The notes: generated from the letters alone by a model not told the origin. Positions 9,844-20,808 are shown, numbered from the stretch's first letter. The stretch is 44,494 bases of DNA from Mycoplasmopsis mustelae (GCF_004365095.1 NZ_SOCN01000004.1:14224-58717), one strand, 5' to 3'. A program made the numbers and translations.

Positions 9844-11800
9844 ATTGATCTCTACTTTGCGCATTCATTCACAATTGATAATATTGACCCTGAAACTCTA
9901 ATAGCTCTTGATGATTACCTGCTTCGATGATTTTACCATCATTGATTACTAAAATCAAATCAGCATTTTTGATTGTACTTAAACGATGCGCAATAATAAA
10001 TGTTGTGCGGTTAGCTATCACTTTATCCATCGCTTTTTGGATTTGATATTCGGTAATGGTATCAATATTAGAAGTGGCTTCATCAAAAATTAAAATAGGC
10101 GGATTTTTATATGTGGCACGAGCAATTGTAATAAGTTGTTTTTGGCCCTGTGAAAGTTTATTTCCACGATCTGCTAAATGTGTTTTTTCTTTTTCGGATA
10201 GCTTATTTATATGTTCTTGTAAGTTTGAAATATAAATTGATGAGTTTAATAATTCAATATTAAGTTCTTCGTTATCACCGTAAGAAATATTATTTGCAAT
10301 CGTATCAGTAAATAAGGTTGCATCTTGTAAAATTATTCCTATAATTTTACGTAGTGAACTTTTTTCTATATCTTGAATATCGATCCCGTCGATACTAATT
10401 TGACCACTACTAGGTTCATAAAATCTAATCAATAAACTTGTAATAGTAGTTTTTCCGGCTCCGGTTGGACCAACTAAAGCAACTTTTTGACCTTTATGTG
10501 TTGAAAATGAAATATTTTTTAGGGTCGCTTTTTGATTATATGCAAAAGACACATCATCAAAAACGATATTACCTACAACTTCTTTATATTTAACAATTCA
10601 GTCACTTGAATCACTAAATTTATATACTCAAATTGCATCTGTATTTTTGGGATCACTTATTTCGTAATATTGCTCATTTTGCTTAATTACTTTTACACAT
10701 TTAATTTTTCCACGATCTACTTCGGGTTGCGCTGTAAAAATATCAAAAACACGCTTTCCGCCCGCTAAGGCAATAATTATCGAATTAGCAACATCCATGA
10801 TTGAAGAAACCGGGCCCGAAAAACTTTTTGCAAATTGTGTAAAGGAAATCAAAATACCGATACTTAATCCTAATCCCGCCCCATTGCCACGTACTAATAA
10901 AATAGCACCAAAAATAGCAACAATAATATATCCTACATTTCCCATTCATATAGAAAATGGAAACAATAAATCAGAATAACCGCGCGATTTGATTTCACCT
11001 TTATATAAACTTTCACTAAATTTTTGATAGTTTGAAAAAATTTGATTTTCTTGACTAAAAATTTTGATGGTACGTAAATTACCAACCACTTCTTCGGTAA
11101 AACCCGATAATGCACCATTACTTTTTTGGCGATATGCAAACCCTTTTTTAGATTGTTTAGCAATTAAAAATGAAAAGAGCAAAATCAATAACATTACAAA
11201 AATCATGATCAAAGCTAAAATTCAATCTAAACTAAACATTACAATAACCGAAACCAATAAAGTAATAAAGGTATCTATAACCCGCGGTAATGAATTAGAA
11301 ATAAAATCTCGCAACGCTTCAATGTCTGAACTAAAGCGTGCCATTAAATCACCTTTAGCATTTGAATCAAAAAAACTAATCGGTAGACTTTGAATATGTT
11401 TATATAAATCGCTTCGCATGATTGACAAAATATTATTTGTAGCTTTTATTAACAATCTTTTTCAAATAAAACCCGCTAAAACAGTTACAAAAAACCAAAG
11501 TGCAGATAAACCAACTATTAAATAAAACTTATAAAAATTAAATTTTGCTGCTTCTTGCGCGCTTGGATTTTTAGAAAATTCAACTAAAAATCCATCAATA
11601 ATAATTTTCCCAATAAAAACTTGATTATATAATAAACCACCGCTGCCAATAACAATCAAAACCAACGAAATCATCCAAATATATTTATGATGTTTTCAAA
11701 TGATTCTAATAATGTTTTTAAGTGTTGAAATTTTCTGTTTATTAGAGAGTTTATAATCTTGCTTATTAAATAAAGATTCATTAGCATTATTAGTTTTCAT
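9842..11800 (-). CDS. ABC exporter half-transporter with canonical ATPase site (partner A)
   Basis: This 652-residue half-transporter has an N-terminal membrane domain of about six helices and a C-terminal ATPase domain from about residue 412. ATPase motifs: Walker A GPTGAGKTT (444-452), Q-loop ILQDATLF, signature LSQGQKQL, Walker B ILIFDEATSNID with the catalytic Glu, and switch His in IIAHRLSTI. The signature is the degenerate LSQGQ rather than LSGGQ, as in the BmrD/TM288-type subunit of heterodimeric exporters. The ATG at 11800 has AGGAGG eight bases upstream and overlaps the partner gene by 11 bases. The two subunits most likely form one heterodimeric multidrug/lipid-type exporter; the substrate is unknown. 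Confidence 0.9.
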
Positions 11801-13595
11801 CCAAACCTCCTAATGAGCTCTGAATTTGATATAACTCTGCATAATATTTACTATTATGTAATAACTGTTGATGAGTTCCTGAGGCAATAATTTTTCCGTT
11901 ATCTAAAATAATTATATTATCGCAATGGCGAACAAAATTGATTTTTTGTGAAACTATCAATGTAGTAACATTTGAAAGCGAATTTAACGCATCTTGGATT
12001 GATTTTTCGGTTTTTGTATCCAAGGCACTAGTAGCATCATCTAATAATAAAATTTTAGGTTTTTTTAATAGCGCTCTAGCAATACAAAAACGTTGTTTTT
12101 GTCCACCAGATAAATTTTCACCACCTTGTTCTATGTGATAATCTAATTGATTCGGTTGATTCGCAACGAAATCTCAAATACAAGCTTGTTTTAAAACTAT
12201 GATAATTTCATCATCGCTTGCTTGTGGGTTTCCTCATTTCATATTATCGCGAATACTACCACTAAAAAGCGCTGTATTTTGAAATACTGCAGAAATTGCT
12301 GCACGTAGATTGCTAAATTGATAATTACGAACATCAATGTCATCAATAAAAATTTGGCCATCAGAGACATCGTAAAAGCGTGGAATTAAGTTTAGTAAAC
12401 TACTTTTTCCTGATGAAGTAGAACCAATAATACCCAAAGATTTACCTGCTTGAATTGATAAATTAATATTTTCTAAAGAATTAAAATCATTTGATTTATA
12501 TTTTAAAACAACGTTTTTAAATTCTATATTTCCGGTAATTTCTTTTGCTATAGCATTGGGTTTTTGTATGATGCTAATTTGGTGATCTATAATTTCTTTA
12601 TATCTTTTGGCGCTTGGTATTGAGCGAAAAAGTTCACCAGAAATGTTTAAAATTCCCATAAAAGAACCGGTAATCATTCAAATATATGTAGAAAAAGCAG
12701 TAATTGTACCAATTTCTATTTCTTGTTTTAAAACCATTGGTATTCCAATTAAAACTAAAGTAATCACTGACATAAAAATTGTATTCATAATGACAATGTG
12801 ATATCATGTAAAAATTTTCTCACCTTTAATTGAGATATCTCGCATTTCTAAGTTAATTTGATCATGTTTGACTTGCTCTTGTTCCTCAGTTACATAAGAT
12901 TTTATTACACGCATTGAATTTAGATTTTCTTGTAATTTTGAATTATATTCATCAGTCTTTTTAAATGTTTTTGAAAAAATTGGAATTCCATATTTTCACA
13001 TAATTACAAAGAAAATTAATAATAAAGGTAAAGTAATTGCAAAAATAATAGACAAAGTTCCGGATTGTTGCGCGGCAAAAACAATACTTGCAACAAACAT
13101 AATTGGTAATCTAAAAAGTGGGCGCCCAATAATTCCGTAAAGTTTAACAATGTTATCAACATCGCTACTTAAACGATTTACTATAACCCCCGTCGAAAAT
13201 TTATCTAAATCTTCAAATGAAAAGGTTTGAACTTTTGCAAATAGTACATATCTCAAATTCTTTGCATAACGATAGCGCGCGACGACATTTAAATATGCTG
13301 CCAAAAGTGTAAAAATACCCGTCAATACTCCAAACACTATTAAGTAAATACTATACTTCACAATTGCTTGATATTTGATATCGTAACTTAACGATGTTTT
13401 ATTTATGGTATCTAAGATGTTTTTAACAAACAAAGGCATATAAGTTTCTAAAATAATACTCACAATATTTAGGATAATTGTTGTTAAAAACAATCATCTA
13501 GTTCCATAAGAGATAGAAAACAAGGTTATTTTTTTATTTTTTGATATAACCTTGTTTTCTATAACATCATATTTGAAATTAATGTTTGTTTTCAT
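11790..13595 (-). CDS. ABC exporter half-transporter with degenerate ATPase site (partner B)
   Basis: This 601-residue half-transporter has a membrane domain (residues about 30-300) followed by an ATPase domain. Motifs: Walker A GSTSSGKSS (from residue 391), Q-loop VFQNTALFSG, canonical signature LSGGQKQR, but Walker B reads LLLDDATSALD (Asp for catalytic Glu) and the switch His is Gln in IVSQKI. This is the BmrC/TM287-like pattern and complements partner A, giving one good and one dead ATP site. The start at 13595 shares TAATG with the helicase stop. A 17-bp hairpin sits at about codons 12-28. No TAA or TAG interrupts the frame. Confidence 0.9.
13513..13562 (-). promoter_or_regulatory. 17-bp perfect hairpin inside the 5' coding end of ABC partner B
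   Basis: The forward-strand arms 13513-13529 and 13546-13562 are exact reverse complements of 17 bases, with a 16-base AT-only-but-one loop. In the mRNA it begins about 33 bases after the start codon. There is no U tract after either arm, so it is not an ordinary terminator. It may control mRNA decay or translation between the helicase and the ABC genes. Confidence 0.55.
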
Positions 13596-16500
13596 TATTT
13601 TCCTAATATGGTTTCTAAAGTTTTAGTGAATTGGTCTACTGAATCTAAGTATTCAGAATCTAAAGGTTGTTCTGAATTTACATCTAATTCTTCATCTGAT
13701 GCATCCGATAAAATTCAACCATTCAAATCATCTAAGGTATCTTTTGTAGTCGTAGGATTGATTTCAGGATTATCTAAAACTTCTGCAGCATTACTATCAA
13801 ACATTTTTTGTGATTGTGGACTAAGATCAATATTAATTGCTTTTCAAAAATTATTTTCTTCTTCCAAAATTTCGCTACTATCTTGTTTTGGAACAATAAT
13901 AGGTGTTAGATTAGATAATTCTTCGCTTACAGCCTCAGGATCATTACCAATAACAGCAACTTTTGGTTCTGAATTCTCGTTTTGTGGAATTTGTGTATTA
14001 GTTTGCATAACTGATTGTAAATCTTCGTTATAAACTTTATTCAGATTACTAATAAATGTCATATTACTATGAGTTTTTTTAACAAATTCTTCTTGAATAC
14101 TTTCTTGATAATTACTTTCAAAATCACTATTAGCAGTCGAGATTTTATCATAAGCATCCGGAGCATCTAATTCTGTTGTTGAAATAAAGATATTAGTTTT
14201 ATTAATTAAATATGTATTGGTTGGTTGATAATCATCTTTATTGTTAGTTGTAGTTTCAGAATTAAATCATAAAGTAATAATATTTTGTAGTTCAATTCAA
14301 TTAAGTGGAGTAACTACGATAACATCATATTTTTTAGCTTTTAAAAAACGATATTTATCACGCTTGATTGCATAATTTTCTAAATCACTTGTCCCATAAT
14401 CTAAGGTATCAAATAAAATGCATTTATATGGTTTTTGATTTTTAGTAATAACAAGATCAATATCAAATGAACCAATATTATATTTTTTAAATAATTCATA
14501 ACTTGGTTTATGTTTAATTGCTTCTTGAAGTTCGCTAGAGACTAATTCTTTAAATCATGTGGTATTACTTTGGTTTTCTGAATGATTATTTTTCTTTTCT
14601 ATGAATACTTTTTTATGTAATTCTCTGCGTTGTTCGTCATCTAATTCTAAAAAACTAAGTCATTTTTTAAATAACATTAAATCTTCTGTTGAGTTTGGTT
14701 GAATTTGTACTTCTGAAGCCTTAATAGTTTTAATCACTATCATCTTTTCTTTTGCACGACTAATGGCAACATTTAAAGCATTTTTACCACCACTACGAGA
14801 TACATATGCAAAATTTAGTTTAGTATTTTTGTCATAAGCAACTGTTGCAACCACTAAATCAGCTTCATCACCTTGGATATTTTCTATATTACGAATGAGT
14901 AGTTTTTTAGTATAAATTGCTTGTTCTAGTCCTGGGTGTTGACTATAAATTAAATTAGTTAAATAATCACTTTGTTTTGCATTAAAAGCTAATAAAATGA
15001 TTTTTTTGTAATTATCAATGTTTTTTAATAAAACATCAATAGCTTTTTCTGCTTCTGCTTTATTATGATTATTTTCTCAAACCCCATCGACTTGATGCAC
15101 TTCAATTGGTTGATTTTCTATTGCATCAGCATTATCTATAACATCTAAAGATGAATTATAAAAGTACTTAGATGAAAAAGTCATTAATGACGCATGATTT
15201 GCACGATAATTCTTATCTAAAATAATTTGATATACACCTAATGAAATAGCATAATCTAATAACGATTCAACTTTACCAAAGATTGTATCATCGGTATTTC
15301 TAGTACCAAATCAATTGCTAGGTCTCATTTGTTCGCGATCACCTGCTAAAATTTTAGTTTTGGCTAAATATAAAATAGGTAACCCTTTTTCAATAAAAAT
15401 TTGACTAGATTCATCTAAAATTGCATAATCAAATTCTTCTTTATTTCAAGCAGATAAATCAGTATCAGGTGTAGCGATAATTACAGGATAAATCAACTTA
15501 ATCATTTCAGCATATTTTTTAACAAAGCGATATGGTTCTAAGTTTTGAATTCTAACGCTTTGTGAAAATTCTGAATACATTTGCTTTTGTTGTGGTGTAA
15601 ATTTATTTATACGCTCAAACATTCGCTCAATGATAACTTGTTTAATTACTTCACTATCCGTTATTTCTTGATTAAGATCTACATTATGATTTTGTAACAT
15701 ATTTTGTGAATATTGAAAATTAGATTCGCCTGTAGTTTGCTTAGCCTGATTAAATAAAGAAACTAATTTATATAAACTTCCGTTAAAATGATTGTACTCT
15801 TTTTCAATTTGTTTAGAAATTTTGCAAATAGTTCAGTATTTTTTTAAAAAAGGTAGATATCTAAGATTATTTTCTTTTAAAATCGCTTTAGCAACTTTTT
15901 CGGGCTCTAACTGTGAAGAGGGATAGGATATATCTGGCAGACTAAAAATAAATTCAGCATCTTTTTGTATATCTACATTAGCTTTGTGTTTAAAAAGATA
16001 GTAATATGCATTTAGAAAATCTTTTGCATAAGATGTATCTAAATAATTATTAACTGCTCTAACGTATTTTAATTCGTTTTCTTTTAAAACCGGAGTCATT
16101 TTAATTTGTTCTATTTTGTCAAAGTTTTCTAATAAATCCAAATACTCACGAATCGGTTGATAAAAACTTTTCTTTTTTACATTTTTATAACTAAGCAAGA
16201 ATAAACAAAAATGACTTAAAGAGCCTAAACGTTCTTTAATAACATCTAAAGCTGCTTTCTTTTGCGAAGCGACTATTACCGTGTATCCATAAATTAAAAT
16301 ATTAGTAATTAAATTAACTATTGTTTGTGATTTTCCGGTTCCAGGTGGACCTCAAATTACGGTATTTTGATTTAAAGATGAAATAATTGCTTTATCTTGC
16401 GAAAAATTAGATTTAGTTACATTAAATAAGCCAATATCTGTTCTAAAAATAGATTCTTGAATTTTATTTTTATAAACGTTTTTATTAAATTCTACTTCTA

Positions 16501-17350
16501 AAATAGATTCCATCTCATTATTGTTGATGATTTCTTTCATCCTATTTCTTGAATATCCACCCCAAGGCTGAAAAATACCTAAAACGGTTCCTGGATGAAA
16601 AGTAATATTTTCATTGTTTATATCATTTGGTTTTAATGAATGAAATTTATCAAAAACTTGTGTTGGTAAGGTAAATAAGTTTTCTCAATCAATTTTAAGT
16701 TGTTTAATTAATTTTTGAATTTCAAAGTTTTTAAAATTATCATTGAGATGGATGTTAAATCCAGAATTATTTAAAAAGAATAAAACTTTTTCATTTAATT
16801 TTACATCACCATCGCTGGATAAATAAGGTATAGCATTTTTAAATCTAATTTCTGCTTCTTTAAAAAATAATGGTGCATAAATTGTTTTATCTTCCTTGCG
16901 TAAGGATACAAATAAAAATCCAATATGTAAAGGCCAAGTATTGGTTTCATCCAAAATATTAGTCACTTTATTATCTAAAATTTTTCATCTTAATACAGAT
17001 TTTTGCTGTATGTGCTCTAAAAAATTAATTATTTTTTGTTTTTCTGTTTGAAAATCACCATTAAAATTAATTCTCGAAACTTTATAGTAAGGATTGGTTT
17101 CAGTATCTAAAATTTCACGTAATCTTGAAAAATTAAAGCAATTTTTAAGATTTTCAATAATATTAATTAAGTTTCCATCTAATAAACTTACTTCAAATTT
17201 TTCGTTATAAACTATTTTTTTAAAGTCATCAAACCTTAATAATGTATAAAGATCAATAAAATTATCATTTACACGCGTGAAAATCGATGAATCATTAGGT
17301 GAAATATCTAATAAATTGTCTAAAATTACCTGATATTTATTATTTATCAT
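13595..17350 (-). CDS. DUF4011-type superfamily 1 helicase with C-terminal nuclease-like domain
   Basis: This 1251-residue protein is split under the standard code by seven or more TGA codons; I checked the gaps and found no TAA or TAG. The N-terminal third carries a DUF4011-like segment (WPLHIGFLFVSL, residue 139 on, then APLFF). The helicase core follows: Walker A GPPGTGKSQT (334), QKKAALDVI, FCLFLL, Walker B LDESSQ, motif III LAGDREQMRPSNW, NIQGDEADLVV and NVAISRAKEKM (860). At about 960-1030, FDIDLVI, CILFD and a KRDKYRFLKAKKYDVIVVTPLNW stretch resemble the Vsr/MTES_1575 endonuclease fold. The acidic tail of about 170 residues is not recognised. DUF4011-helicase-Vsr proteins include the phage-defence candidate Hhe; a defence role here is inference. 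GGAG precedes the ATG. Confidence 0.8.
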
Positions 17351-17358
17351 AAAACTCC

Positions 17359-17712
17359 TTATTTTAATTTTGCCAATTCTGCCGCAACTGCAGATGTATA
17401 TTCTCCAAAAGTAATTGAAATAGAGTTAGATTTTAAAAAAATTCCGCTAACACCTTTTAGTTTTTTGATAACTTCCACATTTACCTTCCTTGCATCTCTT
17501 ATAAAAATATTAATTCGGTAGTGTTTACTTTCAAAAGATTCAATATTATCCTTAGGAAGCGCATTAATTAATGTCTCTATTTTAAAAGGAATATTGTGGA
17601 TTTGAAATAAGGTATCTTTTTGGTGTTGATTACTAATTTTCTTTCATTTAAGTCATATTAAACCAAAAGTTAGAATTGTTAAAATAATCATTTTAAAAGT
17701 TCATTTTTTCAT
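17359..17712 (-). CDS. Membrane-anchored PTS EIIB-like protein lacking the phosphorylated cysteine
   Basis: This 117-residue protein has one N-terminal transmembrane helix (residues about 8-21) and a C-terminal EIIB-like domain of the glucose family: NALPKDNIE, then RINIFIRD, KKLKGVSGIFLKSNSISITFG and a closing AELAKLK helix. In active EIIB domains the strand carries C-I-T-R-L-R with a phosphorylated Cys. Here the aligned segment is K63-H-Y-R-I-N, so the Cys is replaced and phosphotransfer is not expected. The stop is 8 bases before the helicase start, and the GGAG in that gap serves the helicase, so it heads the helicase-ABC operon. Small EIIB-like proteins are often annotated in mycoplasmas; their role is not known to me. 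Confidence 0.7.
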
Positions 17713-17768
17713 ATCTATTAATTTTACAACATTTAATAAAAAATGAGCGTCTATTCATATTTGGTGAT

Positions 17769-17774
17769 AGTATA
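17769..17774 (-). promoter_or_regulatory. Possible -10 box of the EIIB-like/helicase/ABC operon
   Basis: TATACT on the minus strand lies about 57 bases before the ATG at 17712 in the gap after the trmB terminator. No -35 box is evident, so this is tentative. Confidence 0.3.
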
Positions 17775-17813
17775 AGCAATGTTTTAAATTATTTTTTTAT
17801 AAATATACAAAGA

Positions 17814-17850
17814 AAAACTTTTTCTAGTACACTATAACAGAAAAAGTTTT
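17814..17850 (-). terminator. Terminator of trmB
   Basis: The 12-base perfect arms aaaactttttct and agaaaaagtttt (17814-17825 and 17839-17850) flank a 13-base loop. It starts at the trmB stop codon and separates trmB from the EIIB-like operon. Confidence 0.65.
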
Positions 17851-18463
17851 ATTTATTAAATTTTTGAGCGATTAAAAAATTAATCTTTTTACCTTTCTGT
17901 GATCATTTAATTTCGTAGTCGGTTGGTATGTTATTGTTATTATATTCGCTATTGTGTAAATCTTTAGTTTGATAAAAAATTTTTCAACCGTTCGTGCTTA
18001 ATGATTGTAAGGAAAATTCAAACAATTTGTCATTATCAGTTTTAAAATATAACTTACCTTTATTAGATAAAATTTCTCTATATAAATTAAGAAACGTTTT
18101 ATAAGTTAAACGTCGTTTTTCGTGTGCGTTTTTAGGTCAAGGATCAGAAAACGTTAATCAAATACAATCGCTTTGATTTTTGAAGATTTCTTTTAATTCC
18201 TTAGCATCCTTAGTAATGATAAACAAGTTTTGAAGTTTTAGTTTTTCTATTTTCTTTAGAATTTTTAGTGCAACTGTTTGATATTTTTCAAGTGCATAAA
18301 AAGTAGTATCAGGATTTAAAAGTGCCATTTGACTTATCATTTCCCCTTTACCGGCACCAATTTCAATAATATCACTTAAATTAAGGTTAATTGGAAATTT
18401 TTGAATATAAAACTTTGATTTTTCTAGTTTTTCTTGCGCTGTATTGTCAAATCTTAATCTCAT
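17849..18463 (-). CDS. trmB: tRNA (guanine-N7)-methyltransferase TrmB
   Basis: This 204-residue enzyme uses S-adenosylmethionine to make m7G46 in the tRNA variable loop. It shows MRLR at the start, the SAM-binding [12 protein letters not shown] (about residues 32-43), [11 protein letters not shown], and the diagnostic [15 protein letters not shown] motif that follows Trp-Leu-Thr (Trp from TGA). The C-terminal part has [10 protein letters not shown] and PTDYEIKW. The Shine-Dalgarno is weak. It lies 21 bases downstream of cls and probably shares its transcript. The stop codon is part of the terminator stem. Confidence 0.93.
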
Positions 18464-18484
18464 AGGTATATATTATAAAAGAAA

Positions 18485-19996
18485 TTATATTAAGTGTTTT
18501 AGTCAAGAAAAGAAAAAGTTTTCAAAAAAGTTATATTCTTTATTTAAAGTAGGATGACTTTGCAAATCAATACAAAATCTATCGTATTCTTTGAAAATAT
18601 TAACTATTTGCATAACATCTCTACCATAAATAATATCCATTGTTTCATATTGCGAATTCATACTACGACTATCAAAATTATTAGTTCCTGCTCATGCGAT
18701 TTGGTCGTCTATCACCCCAATTTTAGAGTGTAAAAAATGTCCTTGATAAATTTGAACTTTTAAACCATGCTGCATTAGCTTTTTTAGTTGTCATATTCCA
18801 ATTTGATGCACTATTTTTTTATCCGGTAAACCAGGAAAATAAACAATAACTTCAACACCCGATCTTAAAGCAACTATAATTTCACGATATAAGGCATCAG
18901 AAGCAGAAAAATAAGGTGATGCAATTTTGATGGAACGCTTTGCTTGCGAAAGTAATTTAATTCAAGTAAATTCAGATTGCGAATGTGGAAAACTTGGTGA
19001 TTCTGATACTAAAACTGAATGATTTTTATGTTGATGTCCTGTATGTTGAAAATTAAGTAAATGTTGTTTGATATCTAAATCTTCATTAGAAAAAATTTTT
19101 CATAATTTCAAAAAATGTAGGTTATAAACATTCACATATTCACCAGTAATTTTATAATTTACATCTATTCAGTGTCCATATTTTTTTGACATTGATGCAT
19201 ATTCATCAGAAATATTGTTACCACCTGAAAATACCACTTCTGAATCAATGATCAAGAATTTTTGATGGTTACGATTAAAACTAGAAGCATTTATAAAAGG
19301 ATAATAAATTTTACCAATATAAGAGATTTTAATTCCCAATTTTTGCAATTTTTTTATTTCTTTTTTTTGAGAATAATATGCTCCAAAATAATCTACTAAT
19401 CATTTAATTTCTACACCTTCAAAATGTTTTTGTCTCAATAAGTGTAATAGTTCGGTTGAAATCTCACTATTTTTAATAATATAAGAAATGATATAAATAC
19501 TTTTTTTTGCTTTTTTAATATCTTTAAAAAGTTTTTGATAAAAGCGATAGCCATCGGTGATAAATTCATAATCAGAATTCATCGACGTTGTATCGTTAAT
19601 TTTACTAATTGCATTTAACGCTTCACTATAGCAATCTTCAGAATGTAAATATCCATCTTTTTGGTATGTCTGAATTTTAAATTTAGCATCATCTTTGATT
19701 TTAATTTCATTTTTATTTCGCGAAATTCAACCAAACCCAAAAAATAAAGCATGTCCAATAATCGGAAATAAAATTATGATATACAATCAACCTAATTTTG
19801 CCTCAAAATTACGACGTTGCAATCCAATAAAAAACACAAAAAAGGTATTAACAAAATAAGCAATAAACAAGAATAAATAAATATATTCTATATTTATTAT
19901 AAATAACAAACTTGCAATACCACCAAATAAAGCTAAGAAAAAGATAAATTGAATAATAAAAATTATTGCACGTTTAGAAATAAAAGATTTTTTCAT
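18485..19996 (-). CDS. cls: Cardiolipin synthase (phospholipase D family)
   Basis: This 503-residue membrane enzyme joins two phosphatidylglycerols to cardiolipin. Two N-terminal transmembrane helices (about residues 10-62) are followed by two PLD (HKD) domains: RNHQKFLIIDSEVVFSGGNN and, later, HFLHSKIGVIDD with AWAGTNNFDSRS. Both catalytic His/Lys/Asp sets are present. The C-terminus ends in aromatic and basic residues, as usual for this family. It starts 48 bases after the DUF2188 gene, behind a terminator-like hairpin, so it may have its own promoter, though I could not pick one out. trmB follows closely. Confidence 0.92.
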
Positions 19997-20010
19997 AGTT
20001 AATTAAGAAA

Positions 20011-20033
20011 GCGCAATATTTAAAATATTGCGC
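20011..20033 (-). terminator. Terminator-like hairpin between the DUF2188 gene and cls
   Basis: Ten-base arms gcgcaatatt and aatattgcgc enclose a 3-base loop (taa), flanked by A and T runs. GC content is high for this genome. It lies 12 bases past the DUF2188 stop and probably ends the rpiB-DUF2188 transcript. Confidence 0.7.
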
Positions 20034-20044
20034 ATTTTTAATAT

Positions 20045-20272
20045 TTAATCTGCTTTATAACCCTTGCCAGCACGGATTTTTCCATTTTCTCCGTGGATGT
20101 AGTATGTTCCAGAATTCTTTTTAGCTAAATCTCTTGCATATGGAACCGCTTCTTTTTGTGTTTCAAAAAGAATGGATGCTCTTTCTGAGCCTTCGCGACA
20201 AACTCTTCATTTCCCTTTTTCTTTATCTAAGGTTATATGTCAAACCGGTTTCATCTCTTTTTTATCTGCCAT
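20045..20272 (-). CDS. DUF2188 domain protein
   Basis: This small 75-residue protein is too short and TGA-broken to be seen as one standard ORF. It matches the DUF2188 pattern: WHITLDKEKGKWRV, then a Gly-Ser-Glu-Arg-Ala turn, FETQKEAVPYARDLAKKN and YYIHGENGKIRAGKGYKAD. DUF2188 proteins are small alpha/beta proteins of unknown function. It starts 3 bases after the rpiB stop, so it is co-transcribed with rpiB. A link to sugar metabolism is only suggested by position. Confidence 0.85.
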
Positions 20273-20275
20273 TAT

Positions 20276-20725
20276 TTATCTAAACTCCTTGTCTAATTCA
20301 TCAATTCTTGCTTGGTGTCTTCCGCCTTCATAATTAGTTTTTAAGTATTCATCAACCATTTTTTTAGCTGATTCAATACCAATTTGACGACCACCGAAAG
20401 TTAAAACATTAGCATCATTATGCAATTTTGCTAAATGTGCATCTTCTACAGTTGTAACACGCGCTGCTCTAATGTGTTTGTGTCTGTTTAAAGCATATGA
20501 AATTCCTAAACCAGTCCCACAAACCCCAATTCCAAAAGCAGGCTTTTCTTCTTCAATAAAATCTGCCATTTTATGTCCTTGGGTTGCATATGAAACCGGA
20601 AAGGCATCAGTACTTGGTCCTAAGTCCTTTGTTTCATAACCTAATGATCGCACATATTCTTTTAATTCTTGTTTAAGTTTAAAACCAGCGTGATCGCTTG
20701 CTAAAACAACAACTTTCTTATCCAT
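20276..20725 (-). CDS. rpiB: Ribose-5-phosphate isomerase B
   Basis: This 149-residue enzyme interconverts ribose-5-phosphate and ribulose-5-phosphate in the non-oxidative pentose phosphate pathway. RpiB/LacA family features: VVVLASDHAGFKLK at the start, catalytic Cys69 in GIGVCGTGLGISYALNRH, then IRAARV, AKLHNDANVLTFGGRQIG and a C-terminal helix. The ATG at 20725 was chosen because AAAGGA lies upstream; a TTG at 20740 is in frame but overlaps that site. A promoter is seen at 20754-20781. Confidence 0.94.
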   Translation of the reverse strand: MDKKVVVLASDHAGFKLKQELKEYVRSLGYETKDLGPSTDAFPVSYATQGHKMADFIEEEKPAFGIGVCGTGLGISYALNRHKHIRAARVTTVEDAHLAKLHNDANVLTFGGRQIGIESAKKMVDEYLKTNYEGGRHQARIDELDKEFR

Positions 20726-20753
20726 AAATTTTCCTTTCAAAATTATTACAGAA

Positions 20754-20781
20754 ATTATACAATATCATAAATAATCTGTAA
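20754..20781 (-). promoter_or_regulatory. Promoter of rpiB
   Basis: On the minus strand TTACAG (20776-20781) and TATAAT (20754-20759) are separated by 16 bases, ending about 28 bases before the rpiB ATG. Confidence 0.6.
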
Positions 20782-20802
20782 TAAAAAAATGAATTTTTTA
20801 AG

Positions 20803-20808
20803 TATAAT
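20803..20808 (+). promoter_or_regulatory. -10 box (TATAAT) of the GIY-YIG gene
   Basis: A perfect TATAAT lies 50 bases before the ATG at 20859, with a GAGG Shine-Dalgarno nearer the start. It is divergent from the rpiB promoter. Confidence 0.5.

Noticed and set aside
10797-12801. Short plus-strand open frames opposite the ABC genes
   Set aside because: The ABC motifs on the other strand are unambiguous and these frames have no supporting signals.
13608-14033. Plus-strand 141-residue open frame opposite the helicase tail
   Set aside because: Ser-rich low-complexity translation opposite the acidic helicase C-terminus; no promoter or Shine-Dalgarno sequence.
9869-17350. Apparent series of broken genes (pseudogenes) on the minus strand
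   Set aside because: Every break checked is a TGA in the same frame, often at a conserved Trp. With UGA as Trp the genes are whole.
20726-20740. Upstream TTG start for rpiB
   Set aside because: It would place the AAAGGA ribosome site inside the gene. The ATG at 20725 is well spaced from that site and fits the RpiB N-terminus.
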